A stretch of DNA of 10,658 nucleotides, taken from an uncultured Gammaproteobacteria bacterium (lineage in GTDB: Bacteria > Pseudomonadota > Gammaproteobacteria > SZUA-140). The stretch is taken from positions 1-10,658 of the forward strand of contig CALZIG010000054.1 in the NCBI GenBank assembly GCA_945787585.1, given 5' to 3'. Positions 1 through 7,000 of this stretch are shown one piece after another. Position 1 is the stretch's first letter; every line of letters starts with the position of its first letter. The notes under the pieces are model-generated. The model saw only the letters and a program-made list of their open reading frames with translations. It ran no database searches and was not told the origin of the DNA. The position numbers and the translations under genes are program-made.

Positions 1-41
1 TCAATAAAGCCTATTACATGTTGAGAATTGAGGAAGCGTAA
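1..41 (+). CDS. rpmD: 50S ribosomal protein L30, 3' end only
   Basis: Only the last 12 complete codons and the TAA stop (39-41) are present. From position 3 the frame reads [12 protein letters not shown], which matches the usual L30 C-terminus (E. coli ends with a similar VKVEE-type tail). L30 is a small protein of the large ribosomal subunit. In the standard spc operon rpmD lies directly upstream of rplO, as here, and the two are separated by one base. The end of this gene (GAGGAA, 30-35) doubles as the ribosome binding site of rplO. Confidence 0.85.
   Translation, partial: NKAYYMLRIEEA
30..35 (+). promoter_or_regulatory. Ribosome binding site of rplO
   Basis: GAGGAA lies seven bases before the ATG at 43, inside the end of rpmD. 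It favours ATG 43 over the upstream in-frame TTG at 28. A protein starting at 43 ([11 protein letters not shown]) also aligns residue for residue with E. coli L15 (MRLNTLSPAEG). Confidence 0.6.
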
Positions 42-42
42 G

Positions 43-477
43 ATGTATCTTAATACAATCAAACCTGCCGATGGCGCAAAGCAGACACGTAAGCGGGTGG
101 GCCGAGGCATCGGTTCAGGTCTGGGTAAGACCTGTGGTCGAGGTCATAAAGGACAGCATTCTCGCTCTGGTGGCTTCCACAAAGTTGGTTTCGAAGGTGG
201 TCAGATGCCGCTTCAGCGTCGTCTGCCGAAAGTGGGCTTCTCATCATGAGTCAATGCGACCCGTGCAGAAGTACGTTTGCATGAGTTAATGGCTATTGAA
301 GGCGGTGTGGTTGATTTAGCTGCGTTGATTGCAGCGAAAATTGTGCCTCATCAGACACTGAAGGCAAAAGTGATCTCATCCGGTGAGATTACGAGTGCTG
401 TGACAGTGCGTGGTATCAATGTGACCAAAGGTGCTCGAGCAGCGATTGAAGCTGCTGGCGGCAAGATAGAGGATTAA
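43..477 (+). CDS. rplO: 50S ribosomal protein L15, interrupted by an in-frame TGA at codon 69
   Basis: L15 is a late-assembling large-subunit protein that threads a basic N-terminal extension into 23S rRNA. The frame from ATG 43 to TAA 475-477 spans 144 codons, the same length as E. coli L15. It carries the hallmark N-terminus ([11 protein letters not shown] near residue 20, [14 protein letters not shown] near 50) and C-terminus ([21 protein letters not shown] near 120-140). A TGA at 247-249 breaks it after FSS, and the same frame continues at once with [15 protein letters not shown]. coli has Arg69 at that position, so one C-to-T change in a CGA codon would explain the stop. If real, it would yield a 68-residue fragment, with possible restart at TTG 277 or ATG 289. 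Sequencing error, a genuine nonsense mutation and UGA readthrough all remain possible. E. coli strains lacking L15 have been reported viable. Confidence 0.9.
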
Positions 478-1812
478 GTGGTCGCATCTGGCTCAGCAGT
501 GGCAGGCGCAGGTCGTCTGACCGAACTTAAGCAACGTTTGCTATTCGTTCTTGGGGCACTGCTTGTGTATCGTATCGGTACGCATATTCCTGTGCCGGGG
601 ATTGACCCATTGGCACTCGCTGCGTTGTTTGAGCAGAGCCGTGGCACGATCATTGACATGTTTAACATGTTTTCAGGTGGCGCATTGGGTCGCCTGTCTG
701 TATTTGCCCTGGGTGTGATGCCCTATATTTCAGCATCGATTATTATCCAGCTGTTGACCGCTGTTTCACCAAAGCTTGAGCAGTTAAAGAAAGAAGGTGA
801 AGCCGGACGCCGTAAATTGTCTGAATACACGCGTTATTTAACGCTGTTTCTTGCGACATTTCAGGCGTTAGGCATCTCTATCGCACTTGAGAGCCAACAG
901 ATCGGTGGTGGCGGAGTTGTTATTGACCCTGGTTGGGACTTCAGACTCGTTGCTGCACTGAGTTTAGTCACCGGTACGATGTTTTTGATGTGGTTAGGTG
1001 AGCAGGTTACTGAACGTGGGATTGGCAACGGTATTTCAATCATCATCTTCGCTGGTATTGTTGCTGGACTGCCTTCGGCGATAGGCGGGACGCTTGAATT
1101 GGCTCGAACTGGTGAGATGAGTTCAGTCGCTGTGTTGACGATTATCACCCTCGCTTTCGCAGTGACAGCCTTTGTTGTCTTTGTGGAGCGAGGACAGCGA
1201 CGGATTACAGTAAATTATGCTAAACGTCAGCAAGGGCGTAAGATGTATGCGGGGCAGACGAGTCATCTACCATTAAAGGTGAATATGGCGGGTGTGATTC
1301 CCCCAATCTTCGCCTCTGCGATCATTATGTTCCCTGCGACCATCGCTGGGTGGTTTGGCAGTGCTGATGGGATGGAATGGCTGCAGGATATCTCTCAGAT
1401 GATATCGCCCGGGCAGCCCCTTTATGTGATGCTACTGGCGATGGCGATTATATTTTTCTGTTTTTTTTATACAGCATTACAATATAATCCGAAAGATACG
1501 GCGGATAACCTTAAGAAATCCGGGGCATTTATTCCAGGTATACGCCCTGGCGAGCAGACGGCGCAGTATGTTGATGCAGTGATGACCCGTTTAACCCTGG
1601 TCGGCGCGCTTTATATTACGGCGGTCTGTCTGTTACCTGAGTTTTTGATTGTCTACTGGAATGTGCCGTTCTATTTTGGTGGGACATCGCTGTTAATTAT
1701 CGTAATAGTTGTGATGGATTTTATGGCGCAGGTTCAATCTCACCTGATGTCCCATCAGTACGATAGCCTGCTGAAGAAGTCGAAACTGAAGGGCGGCGCT
1801 AGCAAGCGCTAG
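478..1812 (+). CDS. secY: Preprotein translocase channel subunit SecY
   Basis: SecY is the central pore of the SecYEG complex in the inner membrane. It exports unfolded preproteins with SecA and inserts membrane proteins. The 444-residue product is close to E. coli SecY (443) and aligns along its whole length. Hallmarks include IPVPGID near residue 40, [27 protein letters not shown] near 60-90, [26 protein letters not shown] near 165-185, [10 protein letters not shown], and the late cytoplasmic loop with [18 protein letters not shown]. Ten hydrophobic segments are expected from the family. The start is GTG directly abutting the rplO stop (TAAGTG), with AGAGGA at 468-473 as ribosome binding site. 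Its translation is therefore probably coupled to rplO, so a true stop within rplO would be expected to reduce secY expression. It ends in TAG. Confidence 0.98.
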   Translation: MVASGSAVAGAGRLTELKQRLLFVLGALLVYRIGTHIPVPGIDPLALAALFEQSRGTIIDMFNMFSGGALGRLSVFALGVMPYISASIIIQLLTAVSPKLEQLKKEGEAGRRKLSEYTRYLTLFLATFQALGISIALESQQIGGGGVVIDPGWDFRLVAALSLVTGTMFLMWLGEQVTERGIGNGISIIIFAGIVAGLPSAIGGTLELARTGEMSSVAVLTIITLAFAVTAFVVFVERGQRRITVNYAKRQQGRKMYAGQTSHLPLKVNMAGVIPPIFASAIIMFPATIAGWFGSADGMEWLQDISQMISPGQPLYVMLLAMAIIFFCFFYTALQYNPKDTADNLKKSGAFIPGIRPGEQTAQYVDAVMTRLTLVGALYITAVCLLPEFLIVYWNVPFYFGGTSLLIIVIVVMDFMAQVQSHLMSHQYDSLLKKSKLKGGASKR

Positions 1813-1850
1813 GAAAGATAAAACTGATTATTTAGGTGTGGAGAGAGACG

Positions 1851-1964
1851 GTGAAAGTACGTGCATCAGTAAAGAAAATTTGCAGAAACTGCAAAGTGGT
1901 CCGGAGAAAAGGTGTGGTCAGGGTGATCTGTAAAGATGCTCGACACAAACAAAGACAGGGTTAG
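1851..1964 (+). CDS. rpmJ: 50S ribosomal protein L36, zinc-binding form
   Basis: This 37-residue gene starts at GTG 1851 after a good ribosome binding site (GGAGAG, 1840-1845). The product begins [17 protein letters not shown] and ends RHKQRQG, a clear L36. L36 is the smallest large-subunit protein and helps organise 23S rRNA. The zinc ligands are visible as Cys11, Cys14, Cys27 and His32. The C-X4-H spacing is that of the common 37-residue bacterial form; E. coli L36 has 38 residues with one extra residue there. The gene lies at the end of the spc operon, as usual. It ends in two consecutive in-frame stops, TAGTAG (1962-1967). Confidence 0.95.
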   Translation: MKVRASVKKICRNCKVVRRKGVVRVICKDARHKQRQG

Positions 1965-1987
1965 TAGCTGATTGGCACGGATTTATA

Positions 1988-2016
1988 TTGATTTCGATGC
2001 CCATCAATAATAGAAT
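1988..2016 (+). promoter_or_regulatory. Candidate sigma70 promoter for the alpha operon
   Basis: TTGATT (1988-1993) and TAGAAT (2011-2016) resemble the -35 and -10 boxes (four and five matches to consensus) and are separated by exactly 17 bases. They lie in the 102-base gap between rpmJ and rpsM, where an alpha-operon promoter would be expected. A start near 2023 would give a leader of roughly 44 bases before rpsM. This is inferred from sequence alone. Confidence 0.4.
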
Positions 2017-2019
2017 TAG

Positions 2020-2037
2020 CCGTTTTCGCGAAAGCGG
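2020..2037 (+). promoter_or_regulatory. Hairpin in the rpsM leader, possible part of an S4 control element
   Basis: CCGTTTTCGCGAAAGCGG folds back on itself, pairing through seven or more positions with one G-T wobble. It sits between the candidate promoter and the rpsM ribosome binding site. In E. coli, S4 represses the alpha operon by binding a pseudoknotted leader just before rpsM, and this hairpin is in the equivalent place. I did not establish a pseudoknot. It lacks a T-run, so it is not an obvious terminator. Confidence 0.3.
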
Positions 2038-2066
2038 AGCGATATTTAGTGTTTAGGAGCGTTTAG

Positions 2067-2423
2067 ATGGCCCGTATTGCAGGCATCAATATCCCGGTAA
2101 ACAAGCATACAGTGATTGCCTTAACCGCAATCTACGGTATCGGAGCTACACGGGCAAGTAAGATTTGTGAAGTGAGCAGCATCAACCCAGCAACAAAGGT
2201 CAAAGACCTGACAGAAGTTGAGCTTGAATCACTGCGTACTGAAGTAGGTAAGTTTGAAGTTGAGGGCGATCTTCGTCGTGAAGTTACGATGAATATTAAG
2301 CGCTTAATGGATCTTGGTGCTTATCGTGGTATCCGTCATCGTAGAGGATTACCACTTCGAGGACAAAGAACCAAGACAAATGCACGTACCCGTAAAGGGC
2401 CACGTAAAGCGATTAGAAAGTAA
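2067..2423 (+). CDS. rpsM: 30S ribosomal protein S13
   Basis: S13 sits in the head of the small subunit, contacts the P-site tRNA and forms intersubunit bridges. The 118-residue product has the E. coli length. It starts [14 protein letters not shown], has the helix-hairpin-helix-like [13 protein letters not shown] near residues 22-34, and carries the conserved basic tail with [18 protein letters not shown] near 86-103 and the terminal RKGPRKA. TAGGAG (2054-2059) lies seven bases before ATG 2067. It is the first gene of the alpha operon and is probably controlled by the leader just upstream. It ends in TAA. Confidence 0.97.
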   Translation: MARIAGINIPVNKHTVIALTAIYGIGATRASKICEVSSINPATKVKDLTEVELESLRTEVGKFEVEGDLRREVTMNIKRLMDLGAYRGIRHRRGLPLRGQRTKTNARTRKGPRKAIRK

Positions 2424-2449
2424 AATACGACGGAAGCGATCAGTAGATT

Positions 2450-2839
2450 ATGGCTAAGACAAGCAATCGCGCGCGTAAGCGCGTCAAAAAAAATGTTGTA
2501 GACGGTGTGGCCCATGTTCATGCCTCTTTTAACAACACAATTATCACTATCACTGATCGTCAGGGAAATACCCTGGCCTGGGCAACCGCAGGTGGCTCAG
2601 GATTCCGTGGCTCCAGAAAGAGTACGCCTTTCGCGGCGCAGGTGGCTGCTGAAAAAGCGGGCGCTGTCGTAAAAGAGTTTGGTATGAAGAATATGGATGT
2701 GATGGTTAAAGGTCCTGGGCCGGGTCGTGAATCTGCTGTTCGCGCGTTACACTCCGCTGGTTTTAAAATTAATAGCATTTCAGATGTGACTCCAATCCCG
2801 CACAACGGGTGTCGTCCATCGAAAAAGCGTCGAGTATAA
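2450..2839 (+). CDS. rpsK: 30S ribosomal protein S11
   Basis: S11 lies on the platform of the small subunit and binds 16S rRNA with S7 and S18, near the Shine-Dalgarno helix. The 129-residue product has the same length as E. coli S11 and matches it closely. Conserved stretches are [13 protein letters not shown] near residue 20, [19 protein letters not shown] near 45-65, [12 protein letters not shown] near 84-95 and the C-terminal [18 protein letters not shown]. The start ATG is 26 bases after the rpsM stop, with GGAAG at 2432-2436 as a rather distant ribosome binding site. It ends in TAA. Confidence 0.97.
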   Translation: MAKTSNRARKRVKKNVVDGVAHVHASFNNTIITITDRQGNTLAWATAGGSGFRGSRKSTPFAAQVAAEKAGAVVKEFGMKNMDVMVKGPGPGRESAVRALHSAGFKINSISDVTPIPHNGCRPSKKRRV

Positions 2840-2850
2840 GGTAGGTTATC

Positions 2851-3477
2851 GTGGCTAAATATGTAGGTGCAAAATGTCGTTTATGTCGCCGTCAAGGCGA
2901 AAAGCTTTTTCTTAAAGGTGAAAAATGCCATACCGCGAAGTGTGCGGTAGAGAACAGAGCGTTTCCTCCTGGTCAGCACGGTACTCGTCGTACCCGTCTG
3001 ACAGACTATGCAGTGCAGCTGCGTGAAAAACAGAAGGTCAGAAGAATCTACGGTATTTTGGAAGACCAGTTTAGAGGCTATTACAGTGAGGCAGATCGTC
3101 GCAAAGGCTCTACCGGTGAAAACCTGCTGAAGATCCTTGAATGTCGTCTGGATAATGTCGCGTACCGTATGGGCATAGGTGTTTCGCGTAGCGAAGCGCG
3201 TCAGTTGGTAAGACATAATGCGCTGACAGTGAATGGCAAAAAAGTTAATATTCCGAGTTACCAGGTGAAGCCTGGTGATGAGTTGGCAGTTTGTGAAAAG
3301 TCCAAAGGCCAGTTGCGTATTAAGTCATCACTTGAGTTTGCTCAGCAGCAAGGCTTTGCTGACTGGATCCAGGTTGATAGTGAAAAAATGTCTGGCACAT
3401 TTAAGGCTTGTCCTGAAAGAAGTGATCTGCCTGCAGAGATTAATGAGCATTTAATTGTTGAATTGTACTCGAAGTAA
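2851..3477 (+). CDS. rpsD: 30S ribosomal protein S4, four-cysteine zinc form
   Basis: S4 is a primary 16S rRNA-binding assembly protein of the small subunit. In E. coli it also represses translation of the alpha operon. The 208-residue product contains the S4 RNA-binding domain ([20 protein letters not shown] near residue 93-112, then [18 protein letters not shown]) and ends [11 protein letters not shown], like E. coli S4. The N-terminus differs from the E. coli type. It has Cys9, Cys12, Cys26 and Cys31 in a CRLC...CHTAKC arrangement, the C+ zinc-finger form known from Thermus and many Gram-positive bacteria. E. coli S4 lacks these ligands. The start is GTG 2851, with GTAGG five bases upstream. 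It ends in TAA. Confidence 0.97.
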   Translation: MAKYVGAKCRLCRRQGEKLFLKGEKCHTAKCAVENRAFPPGQHGTRRTRLTDYAVQLREKQKVRRIYGILEDQFRGYYSEADRRKGSTGENLLKILECRLDNVAYRMGIGVSRSEARQLVRHNALTVNGKKVNIPSYQVKPGDELAVCEKSKGQLRIKSSLEFAQQQGFADWIQVDSEKMSGTFKACPERSDLPAEINEHLIVELYSK

Positions 3478-3542
3478 TTTTATTTCCAGTTGATTTAAAA
3501 CGATTATTACATCTGAATACCGGACACAAGAGAGGTCGATTA

Positions 3543-4580
3543 ATGCAGGGCTCAGCAAACGAATTTTTAAAACCACGTGTAGTTGACGTACAGACTATTA
3601 GTGAATTGCGTGCAAAAGTGACGCTGGAGCCTCTGGAACGTGGCTTTGGGCACACACTTGGCAACGCGATTCGTCGTATTCTTATGTCGTCAATTCCCGG
3701 TTGTGCTGTTACAGAGGTTGAGATTGATGGTGTGCTACACGAGTACACCACCATTGAAGGTGTACAGGAAGATGTGATCGATATCCTGTTAAACCTGAAA
3801 GGCCTTTCTATTGTAATGCATGAGCGTAACGAGGCTACCCTGACCGTAAGTAAAAAAGGTGCTGGCCAGTTACTCGCAAGTGATATCGAGTTGTCACATG
3901 ACATCGAAATCATGAATCCAGATCATGTAATAGCAAACCTGACAGAAGTCGGCGAGCTGAATATGCGCCTGAAGATCGAACGTGGCCGTGGCTATCAGCC
4001 AGCGGTTAATCGTCGTAGTGCTGCGACTCAGGAGATTACTGATGATAGTCGTCCTATCGGCAACCTTCAGCTGGATGCTTCTTTTACACCGGTTCGACGT
4101 GTTGCCTATAACGTTGAAAGCGCACGTGTTGAGCAGCGTACCGATCTTGATAAGTTGATTATTGATATCGAAACCAACGGTAGCATCGACCCAGAAGAAG
4201 CGATCCGTCGCGCAGCCAGTATTTTAAAAGACCAGCTTTCAATCTTTGTTGATCTGGAAACGACCACTATCGAAGAGCCTGCTCAGCCAGAGGCGGATAT
4301 TGATCCAATCCTGTTACGTCCTGTGGATGATCTGGAATTAACCGTACGTTCAGCAAACTGCCTTAAAGCAGAGAACATCTTTGTGATTGGTGATTTGATT
4401 CAGCGCACAGAAGTAGAGTTGTTAAAAACACCAAACCTTGGTAAGAAGTCTCTCACTGAGATCAAGGATATCCTGGGATCACAGGGATTATCTCTGGGAA
4501 TGCGTTTAGAAAATTGGCCGCCAGCAGGGCTTGTTGGTGCAAATAGAAATTCAGATGATAAAGTTGAAGCGACAGCTTAA
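3543..4580 (+). CDS. rpoA: DNA-directed RNA polymerase subunit alpha
   Basis: The alpha dimer nucleates RNA polymerase assembly through its N-terminal domain. Its C-terminal domain contacts UP elements and activators. The 345-residue product starts [12 protein letters not shown] and has [20 protein letters not shown] near residues 29-48, [15 protein letters not shown] near 74 and [11 protein letters not shown] in the dimerisation domain. After an acidic linker the C-terminal domain shows [16 protein letters not shown], with Arg269 equivalent to E. coli Arg265, then [14 protein letters not shown] and MRLENWPPA. It is longer than E. coli alpha (329), mainly because of a polar extension after the WPPA motif. 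AGAGG at 3531-3535 lies seven bases before ATG 3543. The 65-base gap after rpsD holds no convincing promoter. It ends in TAA. Confidence 0.98.
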   Translation: MQGSANEFLKPRVVDVQTISELRAKVTLEPLERGFGHTLGNAIRRILMSSIPGCAVTEVEIDGVLHEYTTIEGVQEDVIDILLNLKGLSIVMHERNEATLTVSKKGAGQLLASDIELSHDIEIMNPDHVIANLTEVGELNMRLKIERGRGYQPAVNRRSAATQEITDDSRPIGNLQLDASFTPVRRVAYNVESARVEQRTDLDKLIIDIETNGSIDPEEAIRRAASILKDQLSIFVDLETTTIEEPAQPEADIDPILLRPVDDLELTVRSANCLKAENIFVIGDLIQRTEVELLKTPNLGKKSLTEIKDILGSQGLSLGMRLENWPPAGLVGANRNSDDKVEATA

Positions 4581-4604
4581 TTTTAGTTAATGAGAATATA
4601 GAAA

Positions 4605-4997
4605 ATGCGTCATAGACAAAGCGGTAGAAAACTAAATAGAACAACCAGTCATCGTGAAGCCATGTTTAAGAACATGGCAGTATCACTGGTTAGCCATGAA
4701 ATGATTCGTACAACCTTGCCAAAGGCCAAAGAATTACGACGTGTTGTTGAACCGTTGATTACGCTTGCTAAGAAAGATAGCGTTGCGAATCGCCGTTTAG
4801 CCTTTGCTCGTGTTCGCGATCGTGCAGTGGTGACCAAGTTATTTAATGACCTGGGGCCGCGTTATCTGGAACGTCCAGGTGGTTATCTACGAATCCTGAA
4901 ATGTGGTTTTAGAGATGGCGATAGCGCACCGATGGCGATAGTAGAACTGGTAGATCGTCCGCTTCCCGAAGTTGAGGAAGAGAGCACCGAAAGTTAA
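4605..4997 (+). CDS. rplQ: 50S ribosomal protein L17
   Basis: L17 is a large-subunit protein near the peptide exit tunnel. The 130-residue product (E. coli 127) starts [24 protein letters not shown], which is diagnostic of the family. It continues with [20 protein letters not shown] near residue 38-57 and [26 protein letters not shown] near 88-113, and ends in an acidic tail. It begins 24 bases after rpoA, with only a weak ribosome binding site. It is the last gene of the alpha operon, with the terminator a few bases after its TAA. Confidence 0.97.
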   Translation: MRHRQSGRKLNRTTSHREAMFKNMAVSLVSHEMIRTTLPKAKELRRVVEPLITLAKKDSVANRRLAFARVRDRAVVTKLFNDLGPRYLERPGGYLRILKCGFRDGDSAPMAIVELVDRPLPEVEEESTES

Positions 4998-5000
4998 ATA

Positions 5001-5028
5001 AAAAGCCGGGGTTTACCCCGGCTTTTTT
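5001..5028 (+). terminator. Intrinsic terminator of the alpha operon
   Basis: An 11-base perfect stem (AAAAGCCGGGG with CCCCGGCTTTT) closes a TTTA loop and runs into a T tract ending at 5028. It begins three bases after the rplQ stop. The A-rich left arm means it could also act on transcripts from the other strand. The next start codon follows immediately. Confidence 0.93.
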
Positions 5029-5037
5029 GTGAGTATT

Positions 5038-5778
5038 ATGATCGTTCTATCCACTGATTTTGGAATTGAAGGGCCATACATCGGACAACTCAAAGCGGTG
5101 CTGTATCAACAGGCACCCTCCTGCAAGGTCATTGATCTCTTTTCTGACCTTCCTCCCTATCAAGCGCGGGCCAGTGCCGCACTTATTAGTGCATATAGCG
5201 CAAATTTCCCAATAGAAACAGTGTTTTTATGTGTGGTAGACCCCGGTGTCGGTATGTCAGATCGCCAGGGGGTAGTTGTTAAATCAAATGACCACTGGTT
5301 TGTCGGCCCCGATAACGGTTTGTTTGATCTGGTAAAAAGTGATGACCCATTGTCGCAGCAGTGGGCGATCATCTGGCAACCTGAATCGCTATCGAGCACT
5401 TTTCACGGGCGTGATCTATTTGCACCGATAGCCGCTGAATTGGCCTCAGGCATCTTTCCCGATGACAAATTACGACTGTCGGATAAAAGTCATCACCGCG
5501 CCATGTTCGAAGATGATTATAATTGTGTAGTCTATATAGACCGTTTTGGCAATATTATTACCGGCATACGCGCCGATAGCCTTTTACCGGATGCCATTCT
5601 AGTGATTGCTGGGCGACAAGTTGACTTCGCGCTCACTTTTGGTGAAGTGGAAGCGAGGACTGTTTTCTGGTACAAGAACTCAAATGGTTTAGTCGAAATC
5701 GCAGCGAATCGTGCCGTGGCTGCCGAAATACTTAAAGTATCGATTGGTGATAAGATATCCAGCCAAATAAAACGGTAG
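5038..5778 (+). CDS. SAM hydrolase (SAM hydroxide adenosyltransferase, DUF62 family)
   Basis: Members of this family, including Pyrococcus PH0463, use water to split S-adenosylmethionine into adenosine and methionine; the fluorinase and chlorinase are relatives. The 246-residue product carries the family motifs: STDFG near residue 5, VVDPGVG with Asp68, FVGPDNGLFDL near 88, FHGRDLFAP with His123, and IDRFGNIITGI near 167. Asp68, Arg76 and His123 probably form the Asp-Arg-His catalytic set. Arg76 is one residue further from the aspartate than I recall for the family. I chose ATG 5038 because it gives the usual MIVLSTDFG start; GTG 5029 would add three residues but abuts the terminator. No good ribosome binding site is visible for either. 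It ends in TAG. The cellular role in bacteria is unclear. Confidence 0.88.
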   Translation: MIVLSTDFGIEGPYIGQLKAVLYQQAPSCKVIDLFSDLPPYQARASAALISAYSANFPIETVFLCVVDPGVGMSDRQGVVVKSNDHWFVGPDNGLFDLVKSDDPLSQQWAIIWQPESLSSTFHGRDLFAPIAAELASGIFPDDKLRLSDKSHHRAMFEDDYNCVVYIDRFGNIITGIRADSLLPDAILVIAGRQVDFALTFGEVEARTVFWYKNSNGLVEIAANRAVAAEILKVSIGDKISSQIKR

Positions 5779-5884
5779 CATAGGTGAGAGAGTGGGGGTT
5801 GGCCCGGGTTCAAGCGTGGTGTGCGATCCTGTATTAATGTTTTTCAGTTATCTATCGCGTTGAAATAAGAGGCTTTTCTATAAT

Positions 5885-6985
5885 ATGGCTCAAGTGCTTG
5901 TCAGGTGGTTTAAGCGTTACTTCACTGATCAGGAAGGGGTCATTCTCGCGCTGTTATTAGTCGCTGGTTTTGCGATTGTCATTTTTATGGGTGAGATGCT
6001 GGCACCCCTGCTGGCGAGTCTTGTGATTGCCTACCTGTTAGAGGGGTTGGTGAGCATGATTCAACGACGCGATATAGCGCGTTTGCCTTCAGTGCTAATG
6101 GTCTTTATGCCCTTCTGTGCGCTATTGCTGCTGATGATCTTTGGTCTGATGCCACTGCTTTTTGGTCAGCTGACTCAGCTACTTCAGGAGCTGCCAGCGA
6201 TGATTGGCAAGGGGCAGCAGAGCCTGCTGCAGTTACCGGTTAATTACCCAAACTTTATTACAGAGGCGCAGGTCGGTGAGCTGATGACAACGATTCGCTC
6301 GGCTGTGACCGATACAGGTCAGCAAGTGGTTTCATTCTCACTGGCATCGATCTCTGGCCTCTTTATTTTAATCATTTATTTCATTCTGGTACCGGTACTG
6401 GTATTTCTGTTTCTAAAAGATAAGCAGTTCTTTCTCGACCGGATGTCGGACTACATGCCGCGCGAACGGCGCCTCGCGATCCAGATATGGGAAGAGATGG
6501 ACCAGCAAATTGGCAATTACGTGCGCGGAAAATTCGTTGAGATCATCATTGTCGGCGTCGTAACGTTCATTGTGTTTGCATTGATGGGGCTGCAATATGC
6601 AATGTTATTGGGCGCACTGGTCGGCCTGTCAGTGGTAGTGCCGTATATCGGTGCAGCTGCAGTGACTTTCCCGGTGGCTATCATCGCCTATTTTCAGTGG
6701 GGCTGGAGTGCCGACTTTGCTTATATAATGGCCGCTTATGGGGTGATCCAGGCGTTAGACGGAAACCTGCTGGTGCCGTGGCTATTTTCAGAGGCAGTCA
6801 ATTTACACCCGGTAGCGATCATCACCGCCGTACTAGTATTTGGTGGACTGTGGGGCTTCTGGGGGGTCTTCTTTGCCATCCCATTGGCGACGCTGGTGAA
6901 GGCGTTGATGAATTCGTGGCCGCGTTCAGAAGAGTCGGCCGAGGCCGATCCCCCCCCGACCGAGGATCAACGTGAGGCGGCTTAG
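5885..6985 (+). CDS. PerM/AI-2E family inner-membrane protein
   Basis: This 366-residue polytopic membrane protein belongs to the AI-2E transporter family (TqsA, PerM, YhhT). Members are reported as exporters of autoinducer-2 or as ion antiporters, so the substrate cannot be named. Hydrophobic segments lie near residues 18-57 and 66-95. A periplasmic-type amphipathic stretch follows near 96-150, then further segments near 155-178, 215-290 and 305-340. The motif LVPVLVFLFLKDKQFFLDRM and the late VVPYIGAAAVTFPV and DGNLLVPWLF...LHPVAII blocks are typical. The hydrophilic tail is rich in Glu and Pro and contains an eight-C run (6950-6957). AAGAGG lies about 12 bases before ATG 5885. A perfect TATAAT directly abuts that ATG, so a downstream start such as GTG 5894 cannot be excluded. 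It ends in TAG and converges on the PhoH gene. Confidence 0.87.
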   Translation: MAQVLVRWFKRYFTDQEGVILALLLVAGFAIVIFMGEMLAPLLASLVIAYLLEGLVSMIQRRDIARLPSVLMVFMPFCALLLLMIFGLMPLLFGQLTQLLQELPAMIGKGQQSLLQLPVNYPNFITEAQVGELMTTIRSAVTDTGQQVVSFSLASISGLFILIIYFILVPVLVFLFLKDKQFFLDRMSDYMPRERRLAIQIWEEMDQQIGNYVRGKFVEIIIVGVVTFIVFALMGLQYAMLLGALVGLSVVVPYIGAAAVTFPVAIIAYFQWGWSADFAYIMAAYGVIQALDGNLLVPWLFSEAVNLHPVAIITAVLVFGGLWGFWGVFFAIPLATLVKALMNSWPRSEESAEADPPPTEDQREAA

Positions 6986-7000
6986 TCAGCCGCATGTTAG

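Noticed and set aside
247..249. Global reassignment of UGA to tryptophan or another amino acid
   Set aside because: Every other gene in the window reads through at full length with no in-frame TGA, and tryptophan is encoded by TGG throughout. The rplO position aligns with arginine, not tryptophan. A single TGA cannot support a code change.
2881..3216. 111-codon minus-strand frame inside rpsD
   Set aside because: Antisense shadow of S4 with no family signature.
3440..3913. 157-codon minus-strand frame opposite rpsD and rpoA
   Set aside because: It overlaps two essential, well-conserved genes, has no recognisable motif and reads as an antisense shadow.
6697..6975. 92-codon plus-strand frame overlapping the permease C-terminus
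   Set aside because: The permease frame is continuous and shows its family motifs; the other frame is an Arg/Gly-rich shadow.
6977..6993. GCGGCT/AGCCGC inverted repeat as a two-way terminator between the permease and PhoH genes
   Set aside because: The six-base stem lacks a T tract on either strand and overlaps the permease stop codon, so I do not call it a terminator.
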